Of a stretch of DNA of 8,156 bases, positions 1 to 6,366 are shown piece by piece. The notes beneath the pieces are model-generated. The model saw only the letters and a program-made list of their open reading frames with translations. It had not been told where the DNA came from and did not search any database. Made by a program: the position numbers and the translations under genes. The stretch covers positions 1-8,156 of the forward strand of contig JBAQYM010000140.1 in NCBI GenBank assembly GCA_049300095.1, in the 5' to 3' direction. This DNA comes from SbD1 sp049300095. GTDB taxonomy: Bacteria; Desulfobacterota; Syntrophobacteria; Syntrophobacterales; Syntrophobacteraceae. Positions within the stretch are counted from its first letter, which is position 1; every line of letters starts with the position of its first letter.

Positions 1-65
1 GGCTTTATCGTGCCCACCGGTTTTTGTGCGCCGATTCGGTGGACACGATAAAGCCCGTGCCCACC
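1..65. repeat. Imperfect inverted repeat with a partial third copy (dispersed-repeat-like)
   Basis: Bases 1-19 and 37-55 are reverse complements over 19 positions with one mismatch (position 13 against 43), around a 17-base loop. The 10-base string CGTGCCCACC at 9-18 recurs directly at 56-65 and continues into CCTACA, giving a nested arrangement. Strings of the GTAGGGTGGGCACG kind are widespread in intergenic DNA of many bacteria; this is recalled, not searched. The element lies just past the 3' end of the minus-strand chemoreceptor gene, so its stem could help end or stabilise that transcript. No U-tract is visible because the window starts here. Confidence 0.7.
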
Positions 66-100
66 CTACAGCGATACAAACTAACCAATGTTACATGGTC

Positions 101-2275
101 CTAGAATCGCCCGCCGGGGTCGTGCACATTGGCCGGCCCGAATTCGTCGCCAAAGGGGATGATCTGTTCGCTGGTCATCTTTTTGGCCGTTCGGGTCGGC
201 GGGGTCTTTAGTTTGCCGTTGCCGTTCGCCGCCTTTTGGGCCTTCGATTTGAGGCCGGTTGCGGGGGGCTGCTGGGCGGCCCCGCGGGTTTTCGTCGCCT
301 TTTCGACCTTACCGCTCTTGCCGCCTATGATCTTGGCCAGTTGGCCGACCACCGTCTGCATCTGGGCGGCCTGGCCGTCCATTTGCTCGGCGGACGCGGC
401 GGATTCCTCGGCTTGCGAGGCGTTTTGCTGGACTATCCTGTCCATCTCGGTCACCGCTTTGTTCACCTGTTCGATCCCCTGCGCCTGTTCACGGGATGCG
501 GAAGCGATCTCGGCCACCAGCTCGGCCACCTTCGTCGAACTTTTCGCCACCTTGTCGAACGCGTCGTTGGTCTTGACGACTTGGTCCGAACCCTCCTTGA
601 TCTTCTTTACCGTGCCCTCGATGAGGCTCGACGTGTTCTTGGCCGCCTCGGCGGCGCGCATGGCGAGGTTCCTCACCTCATCGGCCACCACGGCGAACCC
701 CGCGCCCGCCTCGCCCGCCCGCGCCGCCTCGACCGCGGCGTTCAGGGCGAGAAGATTTGTCTGAAAGGCGATCTCGTCGATTGTTTTGACAATCTTTGAG
801 GTCTCCTCACTCGCGGTGCAAATCTCGCCCATCGACGTAATCAGCCCGTTCATCGAATGGCTTGCCTGCCCGATATGCTGGTTCCCCTCGTTCATGAGGG
901 TGTTTGCCTGTCCCGCGTTATCCGCGTTTTGCCTCGTCATGGAAGACATCTCTTCGAGCGAGGAGGAGATTTCTTCGATCGAGGCGGCCTGCTCGGAGGC
1001 CCCCTCGGCCATGACCTGGCTGGTCGCCGAAAGCTGGCCCGACGAGGTGGACACGCTCGCGGCGCTGTCGTCGAGGGTGTCTATGATGCGGGTTATCGGC
1101 CGGGCGACGCCTCCCGAGATGAGCAACCAGCTCAGGATGGTGATGAGCAGGGCGCCCCCGATTATGCCCAGCATGATCAACATGCTGCGATTGCCGATCT
1201 TCTGGACGGCGATGGTGCCCTCCAAAAACTCATCTTTATAGGACCCTGGCCCTATGACCCAGTCCCAGGGCTTGTAATATATCAGCCTGGTTACTTTCGC
1301 GCGGGCCGCCGCATCCCCGGGATTTTTCCAGGAATACTCGTGGTCGGCGGTTTCATGGGGCTTGAGCGGCAGGGCTTTCTTGATCATGTCCTGGATCAGC
1401 AGCTTTCCGTCCGCGTCCCTGGTTTCCCAGATGTTTTCTCCGTTGCGCTTGCCGCCATTGGAGACGATGTAGTTGCCTTTACTGTCGAGTACGAAAACAT
1501 ACCCGGTCTTCTGGACCTTTATGCCCGTGATCGCTTCTTTGAGGCTCTTGATCACGCTCTCGTGGGGGATGCCGACATAGAGCATTCCGATGATCTTCTT
1601 GCTTGCGTCGTAGAGCGGCGCATAGGCGGTCAGGTACCAGGCGTTCACCACAACCGCCCGCCCGACGTAAGGCTCTCCCCTCATGACCGAGGCAATGACC
1701 GCGTTTGCCGTTCCGTCCGGGTTCGCGGCCGGGATGTAGGTGCCGATGGCCCTGGACCCGTCTTCCTTTGCGACGTTGGTGGCTACCCGCAACATGTCTC
1801 CCGCCGGGTTCATCACCTGGAAAATCGTGCTCGTGCACCCGACCAGTTTCTTAACCTGATCGACAATGGGGACGGTGCTCTTCATATCCGTTACCTGGCC
1901 AAGCCATTTATCGCCCACCATCATCCTGGGGAGATCCACGCGGCCGGAACTTTTTGTCACCTGGTTGACCGCATCCCACGTCACTTTTTCCGCCGACAGG
2001 GAAGCCCCCTTTTCCGCGGCGACCATTTCCGTAGCCACGCTCAGGGAATTTTTCAGGAGCAGGAGGTTGCCTTCCTGGACGGCCTCGACGGTCCTGTAAA
2101 CGAGATCGGAAACATGGTCCAGGTCCGCGTACGCGAGTTTTTGGCTCTCCTCGGTGGATGTTTGCACCATTTGCTTGTTTTGCCACAGGAAAACACAGGA
2201 TATGACAAGCAGCGGGATAGCGGTCAGAATAATTCCGCACGAAAGCAGTTTGGTCCTGAGACTCATGTTCCTCAT
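101..2275 (-). CDS. Methyl-accepting chemotaxis protein with periplasmic double-Cache sensor
   Basis: This is a 724-residue transmembrane chemoreceptor that should signal to CheA/CheW. Residues about 12-31 form the first membrane segment. Residues about 35-355 look like a Cache_3/Cache_2-type sensor, with two PAS-like halves: one with VMNPAGDMLRVATN near 154-167, and one with GYVFVLDSKGNYIVSN near 258-273 followed by YYKPWDWVIGPGSY. The second membrane segment is about 364-387. Only a short RPI-containing HAMP-like stretch (about 391-405) follows before the signalling coiled coil, so a full HAMP domain is not evident. The conserved hairpin tip is at 501-538 (EIAFQTNLLALNAAVEAARA and on to VVADEVRNLA). 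The C-terminus is a basic, Ala/Lys-rich linker (about 651-700) followed by EQIIPFGDEF, a tail resembling those of many deltaproteobacterial receptors. No CheR-docking pentapeptide is seen. The start is chosen for its AGGAGG, six bases upstream (2282-2287). It is divergent from the methyl-transfer operon. The ligand is unknown. Confidence 0.95.
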   Translation of the reverse strand: MRNMSLRTKLLSCGIILTAIPLLVISCVFLWQNKQMVQTSTEESQKLAYADLDHVSDLVYRTVEAVQEGNLLLLKNSLSVATEMVAAEKGASLSAEKVTWDAVNQVTKSSGRVDLPRMMVGDKWLGQVTDMKSTVPIVDQVKKLVGCTSTIFQVMNPAGDMLRVATNVAKEDGSRAIGTYIPAANPDGTANAVIASVMRGEPYVGRAVVVNAWYLTAYAPLYDASKKIIGMLYVGIPHESVIKSLKEAITGIKVQKTGYVFVLDSKGNYIVSNGGKRNGENIWETRDADGKLLIQDMIKKALPLKPHETADHEYSWKNPGDAAARAKVTRLIYYKPWDWVIGPGSYKDEFLEGTIAVQKIGNRSMLIMLGIIGGALLITILSWLLISGGVARPITRIIDTLDDSAASVSTSSGQLSATSQVMAEGASEQAASIEEISSSLEEMSSMTRQNADNAGQANTLMNEGNQHIGQASHSMNGLITSMGEICTASEETSKIVKTIDEIAFQTNLLALNAAVEAARAGEAGAGFAVVADEVRNLAMRAAEAAKNTSSLIEGTVKKIKEGSDQVVKTNDAFDKVAKSSTKVAELVAEIASASREQAQGIEQVNKAVTEMDRIVQQNASQAEESAASAEQMDGQAAQMQTVVGQLAKIIGGKSGKVEKATKTRGAAQQPPATGLKSKAQKAANGNGKLKTPPTRTAKKMTSEQIIPFGDEFGPANVHDPGGRF

Positions 2276-2600
2276 TTCATGCCTCCTTCGACACGCCTGA
2301 CTAATGAGATGGAATTGCGCACCTGATTCCCTATGATATGCAAGTATGACGACTTCCCGGTGTAATTGTTCCTAAATTCACAATATCTCGAAGGCCTGTA
2401 GCTCATCGGCCGCCCCGCCCCTGTTGCATGAACCGCTATGGAATTGAGTATACTGGGATATTCATCTTATCAATCGAATCGACAAAGGTTTTACTTTAGA
2501 CAATTTGAAGGGGAGGGCCTCATTTATTGGAATTATTTTATAAAGGCCCTGGTCGAGCGACCGCCGGCGTCCGCGCGCCCCGGTTCCTGACGATCCGCTC

Positions 2601-2630
2601 TTGCGCAAAAGCCTGCTTTTCTAATAAGAT
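2601..2630 (+). promoter_or_regulatory. Weak sigma-70-like promoter candidate for the methyl-transfer operon
   Basis: TTGCGC at 2601-2606 and TAAGAT at 2625-2630 are separated by 18 bases and point toward the corrinoid-protein gene about 300 bases downstream. The match to consensus is modest (TTGaca/TAtaaT). Its placement just before the 16-base direct repeats makes it plausible. Other pairings are possible, for example TTGCAT at 2424 with TATACT at 2449, but their 19-base spacer is poorer. Confidence 0.25.
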
Positions 2631-2643
2631 ATGATCGGTTCTA

Positions 2644-2691
2644 TTTATGCCGGAAAGGGTTAATGCCGGAATAAGTTGATGCCGGACCGTG
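2644..2691. repeat. Three 16-base direct repeats sharing TTnATGCCGGA
   Basis: Three contiguous 16-base units at 2644-2659, 2660-2675 and 2676-2691 each begin TT[T/A/G]ATGCCGGA and then diverge. The invariant ATGCCGGA cores start at 2647, 2663 and 2679. A 16-base period is about one and a half helical turns, so successive cores face opposite sides of the DNA. They lie directly downstream of the candidate promoter, which suits an operator array, but a decayed tandem repeat is equally possible. Confidence 0.6.
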
Positions 2692-2809
2692 TCATTCGAG
2701 TGTGGCCGCGCCCCGTTGCGATCGGGACGCCGTCAGTGTCATGTCGAACGGAGTGAGACATCTCAGGCGTGGCGGCCGCTCAGATTCCTCGCCGGCGCTC
2801 GGAATGACA
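2690..2809. repeat. Dispersed repeat element with TGTCATTC-type ends
   Basis: The element begins TGTCATTCGAG (2690-2700) and ends CTCGGAATGACA (2798-2809), forming near-matching terminal inverted repeats. An internal segment at 2737-2763 contains a small hairpin (ATGTC...GACAT). Translated, the segment reads CHVERSETS...RFLAGARNDN. This phrase is familiar from spurious 'proteins' predicted over dispersed GTCATTCCGAGCG/GAGGAATCT repeats in many bacterial genomes. It is non-coding DNA, probably mobilised as a MITE-like unit. The family identity is recalled rather than searched. Confidence 0.8.
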
Positions 2810-2811
2810 AT

Positions 2812-2883
2812 TTGATGGATGCATCCCGGTTGATGGATGCAACCCGGTCTCTGAATCCAACCCGGTTTCTGAATGCAACTCGA
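2812..2883. repeat. Four-copy 18-base tandem repeat
   Basis: Units at 2812-2829, 2830-2847, 2848-2865 and 2866-2883 share a consensus close to TTGATGGATGCAACCCGG. Units 1 and 2 differ at one position. Units 3 and 4 are more diverged (TCTCTGAATCCAACCCGG, TTTCTGAATGCAACTCGA). The array ends 36 bases before the ribosome binding site of the corrinoid-protein gene, so it would lie in the 5' leader of the operon mRNA. Its 18-base period also keeps a reading frame open (a six-residue repeat such as LMDATR), which creates a spurious open frame. Confidence 0.85.
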
Positions 2884-2933
2884 TACAAAAGTCCACGACC
2901 GGAACCTATTCCCGCCAATGGAGGGGACGTTTC

Positions 2934-3569
2934 ATGAGCGATTCGGCGATGCGCGAATTAGTTGACGCCCTGATGATCGGAGACCAGGCCCGCTCGGTTG
3001 CCGAGGCGAAGGCGCTTCACGCTTCGGGGGTCTCGGTCGAGCGGATCGTCATCGACGGCGTGGGAAAGGCCCTGGAGCAGCTTGACGGCAAGTGCACCCT
3101 CGACCAGTTCAACCTTCTCGAAATCATGCTCGTCGGCAGGGCGGTGATGAGCGTGGTAAGGGAGCTGATCCCCCGGGGCGAGCCCATGGCGCGGAGTCGG
3201 GCAACGGTTATTGTGGGCAGCCTCGAGGGCGACGTGCACGATCTGGGCAAGAACATTTTGAAGATGGTCCTTACGGGCAGGGGGTATAACGTCATCGACT
3301 GCGGGAAGGACTGTCCCCTGGAACAGATGGTGGATGAAGCGGAGCGGTGGAAGGCGGATGCCGTTTGCATAAGCGGACTCATTACCACGGTGGTTCCGAA
3401 GGTGAAGCAGGCGCGGGAACTGCTGGTCCGTCGCGGACTGGGGCATGTCAAGGTCCTCGCCGGCGGCGCGGCGCTGAAGCAGGCCGCCGCGGAGAGCCTC
3501 AAGGTCGATTTCGTCGCGGAAACGGCCTTTGACGGCGCGCGTTATCTTGAATTGGAGATTGGGCGTTAG
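2934..3569 (+). CDS. Corrinoid protein of a methyltransferase system (MtaC/MtbC/MttC-like)
   Basis: This is a 211-residue soluble methyl carrier; the family holds cobalamin and shuttles a methyl group between two methyltransferases. Residues about 1-90 form the helical cap domain (B12-binding_2 type). Residues about 91-211 form the Rossmann-like B12 domain. The cobalt-ligand motif D-x-H-x-x-G is at D100-H102-G105, so His102 is the expected lower axial ligand. S147-G-L149 and G177-G178 are the following nucleotide-loop motifs. The length is usual for the family. The start is fixed by GGAGGGG (2920-2926), seven bases before the ATG. It is the first gene of a four-gene plus-strand cluster and probably works with the methyltransferase at 3649 and the activator at 4668. 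The substrate class (methanol, methylamine, methoxyaromatic or other) cannot be read from this protein. Confidence 0.94.
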   Translation: MSDSAMRELVDALMIGDQARSVAEAKALHASGVSVERIVIDGVGKALEQLDGKCTLDQFNLLEIMLVGRAVMSVVRELIPRGEPMARSRATVIVGSLEGDVHDLGKNILKMVLTGRGYNVIDCGKDCPLEQMVDEAERWKADAVCISGLITTVVPKVKQARELLVRRGLGHVKVLAGGAALKQAAAESLKVDFVAETAFDGARYLELEIGR

Positions 3570-3585
3570 TGTTGCGTTTCGCGAG

Positions 3586-3628
3586 CAACATCCAACATCC
3601 AACATGCAACATGCGAACATCCAACAGC
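3586..3628. repeat. Heptamer array CAACAT[C/G] between corrinoid protein and methyltransferase genes
   Basis: Four uninterrupted heptamers lie at 3586-3613 (CAACATC, CAACATC, CAACATG, CAACATG), then an eight-base variant CGAACATC and a final CAACAGC (3622-3628). Similar CAACATCCAACATGC strings recur in intergenic DNA of other bacteria and give spurious 'NIQHPTSN' peptides when translated (recalled). It fills most of the 79-base gap between the two genes, and any start codon placed upstream of it at 3529 would wrongly include it in the methyltransferase. Confidence 0.85.
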
Positions 3629-3648
3629 CATCACCCCCGAGGGCAACC

Positions 3649-4662
3649 ATGACAAGCATCGAAAGGGTCCAAGCCGCGGTTAACTTCGAAGCGCCGGACC
3701 GGGCGCCGGTTATCGCCCAGGTGTTCGGGCACACGGCCGTCATAGCGGGTAAAACCCTCGGCGATTACGCGCGGAGCGGAAAAGAGGTGGCGGACTGCCA
3801 GCTCAAGGCCCTCGAACGCTACGGCTACGATGCCGTGTTCGCCATCATGGACGTCAATATCGAGACCGAGGCCCTGGGATCGAAACTCGTCTATCGCCGC
3901 GACAACTATCCCTACGTTGAACTCCCGGCCTTTTCGAAAAACACGAACCTCGATTCCATCCCCATCCCCAATCCCGCAAAGTCGGCGCGCATGCCCGAAA
4001 TACTCGATGCTCTCGATATCATGCGGCGCGAGGTGGGGAATGAGGTCCTGATTGTAGGGGGCATTTTGGGGCCGATGACCCTGGCAACGCAGTTGCTCGG
4101 GATGGAGACGGCCCTCTACCTGGCGATCGACGAGCCCGAGAGCTTCGAAAAGCTCCTCGACTATTGCGTGCGGGTGGCCGTTGAATTCGGGGTTGCCCAG
4201 GTCCGGGCCGGCGCTCACGTGCCCTTGGTGTTCGACCCCAGCGCGTCGCAGGCCGTCATTCCGCCCCAGTTTTTCCGCGAATTCGAGCTCCCGAGGCTCA
4301 AGCAGGTGTTTGCGGCCCTGAAGAGCGCGGGCGCCGCCGCGGGATGGCTCCACGTCGCGGGGCCGATATCCTCGATTGTCCCTTCGTGCGTTGAAAGCGG
4401 CGCGGACATCTTCAACTTCGACTACTGCGTCGAGCCGGGCCTGGTCATCGACCAGGCGCCTTCGATCTGCGTCAACGGCAACATCAAGTCGCTCGATTTC
4501 GAGGAAGCGCCGCCCGAGGAGGTCCTGGCCGAATCGCTCAGGCTCCTGGAACTGTTTGCGCGCCGCGGCGGGTATATTCTTTCATCCGGTTGCGAAATCC
4601 CTCCGGGCTCGAGGCCCGAAAACGTGCACGCCATGGTTTCCGCAACCCGCAAGCGGAGGTGA
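3649..4662 (+). CDS. UroD-family corrinoid methyltransferase (MtaA/MtbA-like) with altered zinc motif
   Basis: This is a 337-residue soluble TIM-barrel protein of the uroporphyrinogen decarboxylase superfamily, in the branch of MtaA/MtbA/CmuA methyl-transfer enzymes. Family-like features are the opening SIERVQAAVNFEAPDRAPV (3-21), GGILGPMTLATQLLGME (137-153), FDPSAS (195-200), NGNI (276-279) and the end SSGCEIPPGSRPENVHAM (312-329). MtaA/MtbA bind catalytic Zn through H-x-C plus a distant Cys. Here His235 and Cys315 are in the matching places, but the middle position is Ala237 (LHVAGP). Zinc binding is therefore changed or uses another ligand. It may pass methyl groups to or from the corrinoid protein, with tetrahydrofolate a possible partner in a bacterium. 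The ATG at 3649 is preferred over an in-frame ATG at 3529, which overlaps the upstream gene and the heptamer array; GAGGG (3639-3643) lies five bases before it. True heme-pathway UroD is unlikely given the context. Confidence 0.88.
   Translation: MTSIERVQAAVNFEAPDRAPVIAQVFGHTAVIAGKTLGDYARSGKEVADCQLKALERYGYDAVFAIMDVNIETEALGSKLVYRRDNYPYVELPAFSKNTNLDSIPIPNPAKSARMPEILDALDIMRREVGNEVLIVGGILGPMTLATQLLGMETALYLAIDEPESFEKLLDYCVRVAVEFGVAQVRAGAHVPLVFDPSASQAVIPPQFFREFELPRLKQVFAALKSAGAAAGWLHVAGPISSIVPSCVESGADIFNFDYCVEPGLVIDQAPSICVNGNIKSLDFEEAPPEEVLAESLRLLELFARRGGYILSSGCEIPPGSRPENVHAMVSATRKRR
4652..4660 (+). promoter_or_regulatory. Strong ribosome binding site that selects a TTG start
   Basis: AGCGGAGGT spans 4652-4660 and ends inside the TGA stop (4660-4662) of the methyltransferase gene. 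The TTG at 4668 follows seven bases after GGAGGT, which is ideal spacing. The in-frame GTG at 4659 overlaps the site itself and the ATG at 4590 lies deep in the upstream gene, so both are unlikely starts. The overlap suggests translational coupling of methyltransferase and activator. Confidence 0.8.
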
Positions 4663-4667
4663 TTCGT

Positions 4668-6341
4668 TTGCCCGAGCTTACGATCAAGACGGCCGAGGGA
4701 GATCGCCACATCGAGTTTTCCCCCGGTCAGACGCTGCGCGAGGTCCTCGATACCACGAATTTCAGGGTCCGTTCCGGTTGCGGGGGGACGGGGGCCTGCG
4801 GGCTGTGCCGCGTGCGGATCGCCGCGCGGGACGCGGTCGAGCCGACCCCGGTCGAGCGCATCTACCTCTCGGACGACCAGCTCGCATCGGGAATGCGCCT
4901 GGCCTGCCAGGTGACGCCGAGCCGGGAAATGGAGGTCGTCGTGCTCAACCGCGACCCCGTTTCCGCCTGGAGGGCGATCTCGTCCCCGTTTCGCTGCAAC
5001 TCCCGCTCGGATACATCTCCGGACGTTTCCGCCTTAGACCTCCCCCGCGACATCGAGCGGCCCTACGGTGTCGCCGTAGATCTCGGGACGACCCATATCA
5101 GCGTCTCCTTCCACGATCTTCTGAGCGGGAAATGGTTCGCGGGACGCCACGGACCCAATCCCCAGGGGGCGCACGGTTCGGATGTTATGACGCGGCTCCA
5201 GGCGGCGAGCGAATCGCCGCTGCTGGCCGAGCGGATGCAAAGGCAGGTCGTCGACGCCGTGGGGTCCGCCATCTTCGATGTCGCCGCCCGCGAGGGCATC
5301 GGGTCGGAACAGGTGGCCAGGCTCGTTCTCGTTGCCAATACGGCCATGCTGGGGCTGCTCTCCGGGCGGAACCACCACCTGCTTCTCGATCCGGCCCACT
5401 GGATGGGCCCCATTGACTGCCTGCCGGAAAGCCCCAAAGACTTGTCCCGAGACTGGGGAATTCATCCCGAGGCCTCCGTGGAAATCATGCCCCCGCTGGC
5501 GGGATTTGTGGGCTCCGATCTTCTTGCGGGCTGCGTTGCCCTGGACATCGCTTCGGGTGATGCCGGGGACCTTTTCATCGACTTCGGCACCAACTCCGAG
5601 ATTGCCCTGTGGGATGGCAAAGAGATCTGGGTGACCTCGGCCGCCGGCGGCCCGGCTTTCGAGGGCTGCGGCATCAGTTGCGGAATGCCCGCCGAACCCG
5701 GCGCCATCTACCAGGTGCTCGGCCCCGGCGACAGCGGGAATTCCCCGAACGCGGGCAATGGGTTTATCGTCGGCAACGCCTCGGCGCCCGATATGCGGTT
5801 CAGGACAATCGACGACGCAAAGCCCGCCGGGCTGTGCGGCTCGGGGATCGTCGATCTCATCGCCTGCCTCGTGCGCTCGAACAAGCTGACCAGCATCGGC
5901 CGCTTCGCCCCCGGCGTGTCCCCGGACGGGCTGGTGTTCCTCGACGCCGAGCGCAAACTGGTGCTGACCAAAAACGACGTTGATATGTTCCAGCGGGCGA
6001 AATCGGCCATAAGCGCCGGCATCCGGGTCTTGCTGTCGCTGGCCGGGATGGGTCATGACGATTTGCGGCGCGTCTATGTCGGGGGGGCCTTCGGCCATTT
6101 CCTGAACAGGGAAAACGCCGTGAGGGTGGGACTGCTGCCCGATATGGGCCGGGAAGCCGTTCACCTTTGCGGCAATATCGCTTTGGGCGGGTGCGAACGC
6201 CTCCTGATGACCTCGCGGCCGACGGAGTTGCTCATGGACCTCAAGAATAGAACGAGAATCATCAATTTGTCCCACTGTGACGATTTTGCCGATTTTTTCC
6301 TGGAAGGGCTGTATCTTGACCGGTGGCCGCAAGAAGCTTGA
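4668..6341 (+). CDS. RACo-like corrinoid reductive activator (2Fe-2S ferredoxin + ASKHA domain)
   Basis: This is a 557-residue protein of the COG3894/DUF4445 type. Such proteins use ATP to drive electron transfer from a 2Fe-2S cluster to inactive Co(II) corrinoid, restoring Co(I). The N-terminal ferredoxin-like domain (about 1-95) has Cys38, Cys44, Cys47 and Cys80 (C-x5-C-x2-C...C). A short linker (about 96-130) follows. The ASKHA part shows VAVDLGTT at 135-142, FIDFGTN at 303-309, AAGGPAFEGCGI around 325-336, GLCGSG at 388-393 and VYVGGAFG at 469-476. It is somewhat shorter than typical RACo proteins (roughly 600-650 residues), mostly in the linker. The TTG start is supported by the ribosome site at 4652-4660. 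It lies five bases after the methyltransferase and two genes after its presumed target at 2934. It is unrelated in build to RamA-type activators, which carry 4Fe-4S clusters. Family assignment is strong; the target corrinoid protein is inferred from position. Confidence 0.93.
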   Translation: MPELTIKTAEGDRHIEFSPGQTLREVLDTTNFRVRSGCGGTGACGLCRVRIAARDAVEPTPVERIYLSDDQLASGMRLACQVTPSREMEVVVLNRDPVSAWRAISSPFRCNSRSDTSPDVSALDLPRDIERPYGVAVDLGTTHISVSFHDLLSGKWFAGRHGPNPQGAHGSDVMTRLQAASESPLLAERMQRQVVDAVGSAIFDVAAREGIGSEQVARLVLVANTAMLGLLSGRNHHLLLDPAHWMGPIDCLPESPKDLSRDWGIHPEASVEIMPPLAGFVGSDLLAGCVALDIASGDAGDLFIDFGTNSEIALWDGKEIWVTSAAGGPAFEGCGISCGMPAEPGAIYQVLGPGDSGNSPNAGNGFIVGNASAPDMRFRTIDDAKPAGLCGSGIVDLIACLVRSNKLTSIGRFAPGVSPDGLVFLDAERKLVLTKNDVDMFQRAKSAISAGIRVLLSLAGMGHDDLRRVYVGGAFGHFLNRENAVRVGLLPDMGREAVHLCGNIALGGCERLLMTSRPTELLMDLKNRTRIINLSHCDDFADFFLEGLYLDRWPQEA

Positions 6342-6366
6342 TATGGGAGGGGATAACCGAGACGCG

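Larger units (their letters stand above)
2276..2933. other. Divergent intergenic region, 658 bases, repeat-rich
   Basis: No convincing gene lies here. The left half (2290-2600) is visibly AT-richer than its surroundings and must hold the chemoreceptor promoter, but I could not fix a clear -35/-10 pair on the minus strand. I saw no convincing sigma-54 (GGCAC/TTGC) site. The right half (2644-2883) is almost entirely repeats, listed separately. The open frame at 2689-2937 consists of repeat DNA and is not counted as a gene. Confidence 0.7.

Noticed and set aside
857..2326. A 489-codon plus-strand open frame opposite the chemoreceptor
   Set aside because: It is a shadow of the GC-rich antisense gene: no domain motif is visible and it is rich in Gly/Arg/His/Asp, while the opposite strand encodes an unmistakable receptor.
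2424..2454. TTGCAT/TATACT as a plus-strand promoter
   Set aside because: The spacer is 19 bases and the site lies almost 500 bases from the operon start; too weak to annotate.
2689..2937. An 82-codon open frame ending in an ATGA overlap with the corrinoid-protein gene
   Set aside because: It consists of the dispersed repeat (HVERSETS...RFLAGARNDN) plus the 18-base tandem repeat. It has no own ribosome site or protein-like composition, so it is treated as non-coding.
3529..3648. N-terminal extension of the methyltransferase starting at the ATG at 3529
   Set aside because: It overlaps the end of the corrinoid-protein gene and translates the heptamer repeat; family similarity starts at SIERVQ just after the ATG at 3649.
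4590..4667. ATG start for the activator at 4590
   Set aside because: It would place 26 non-family residues inside the methyltransferase gene; the TTG at 4668 has an ideal ribosome site and directly begins the ferredoxin domain.
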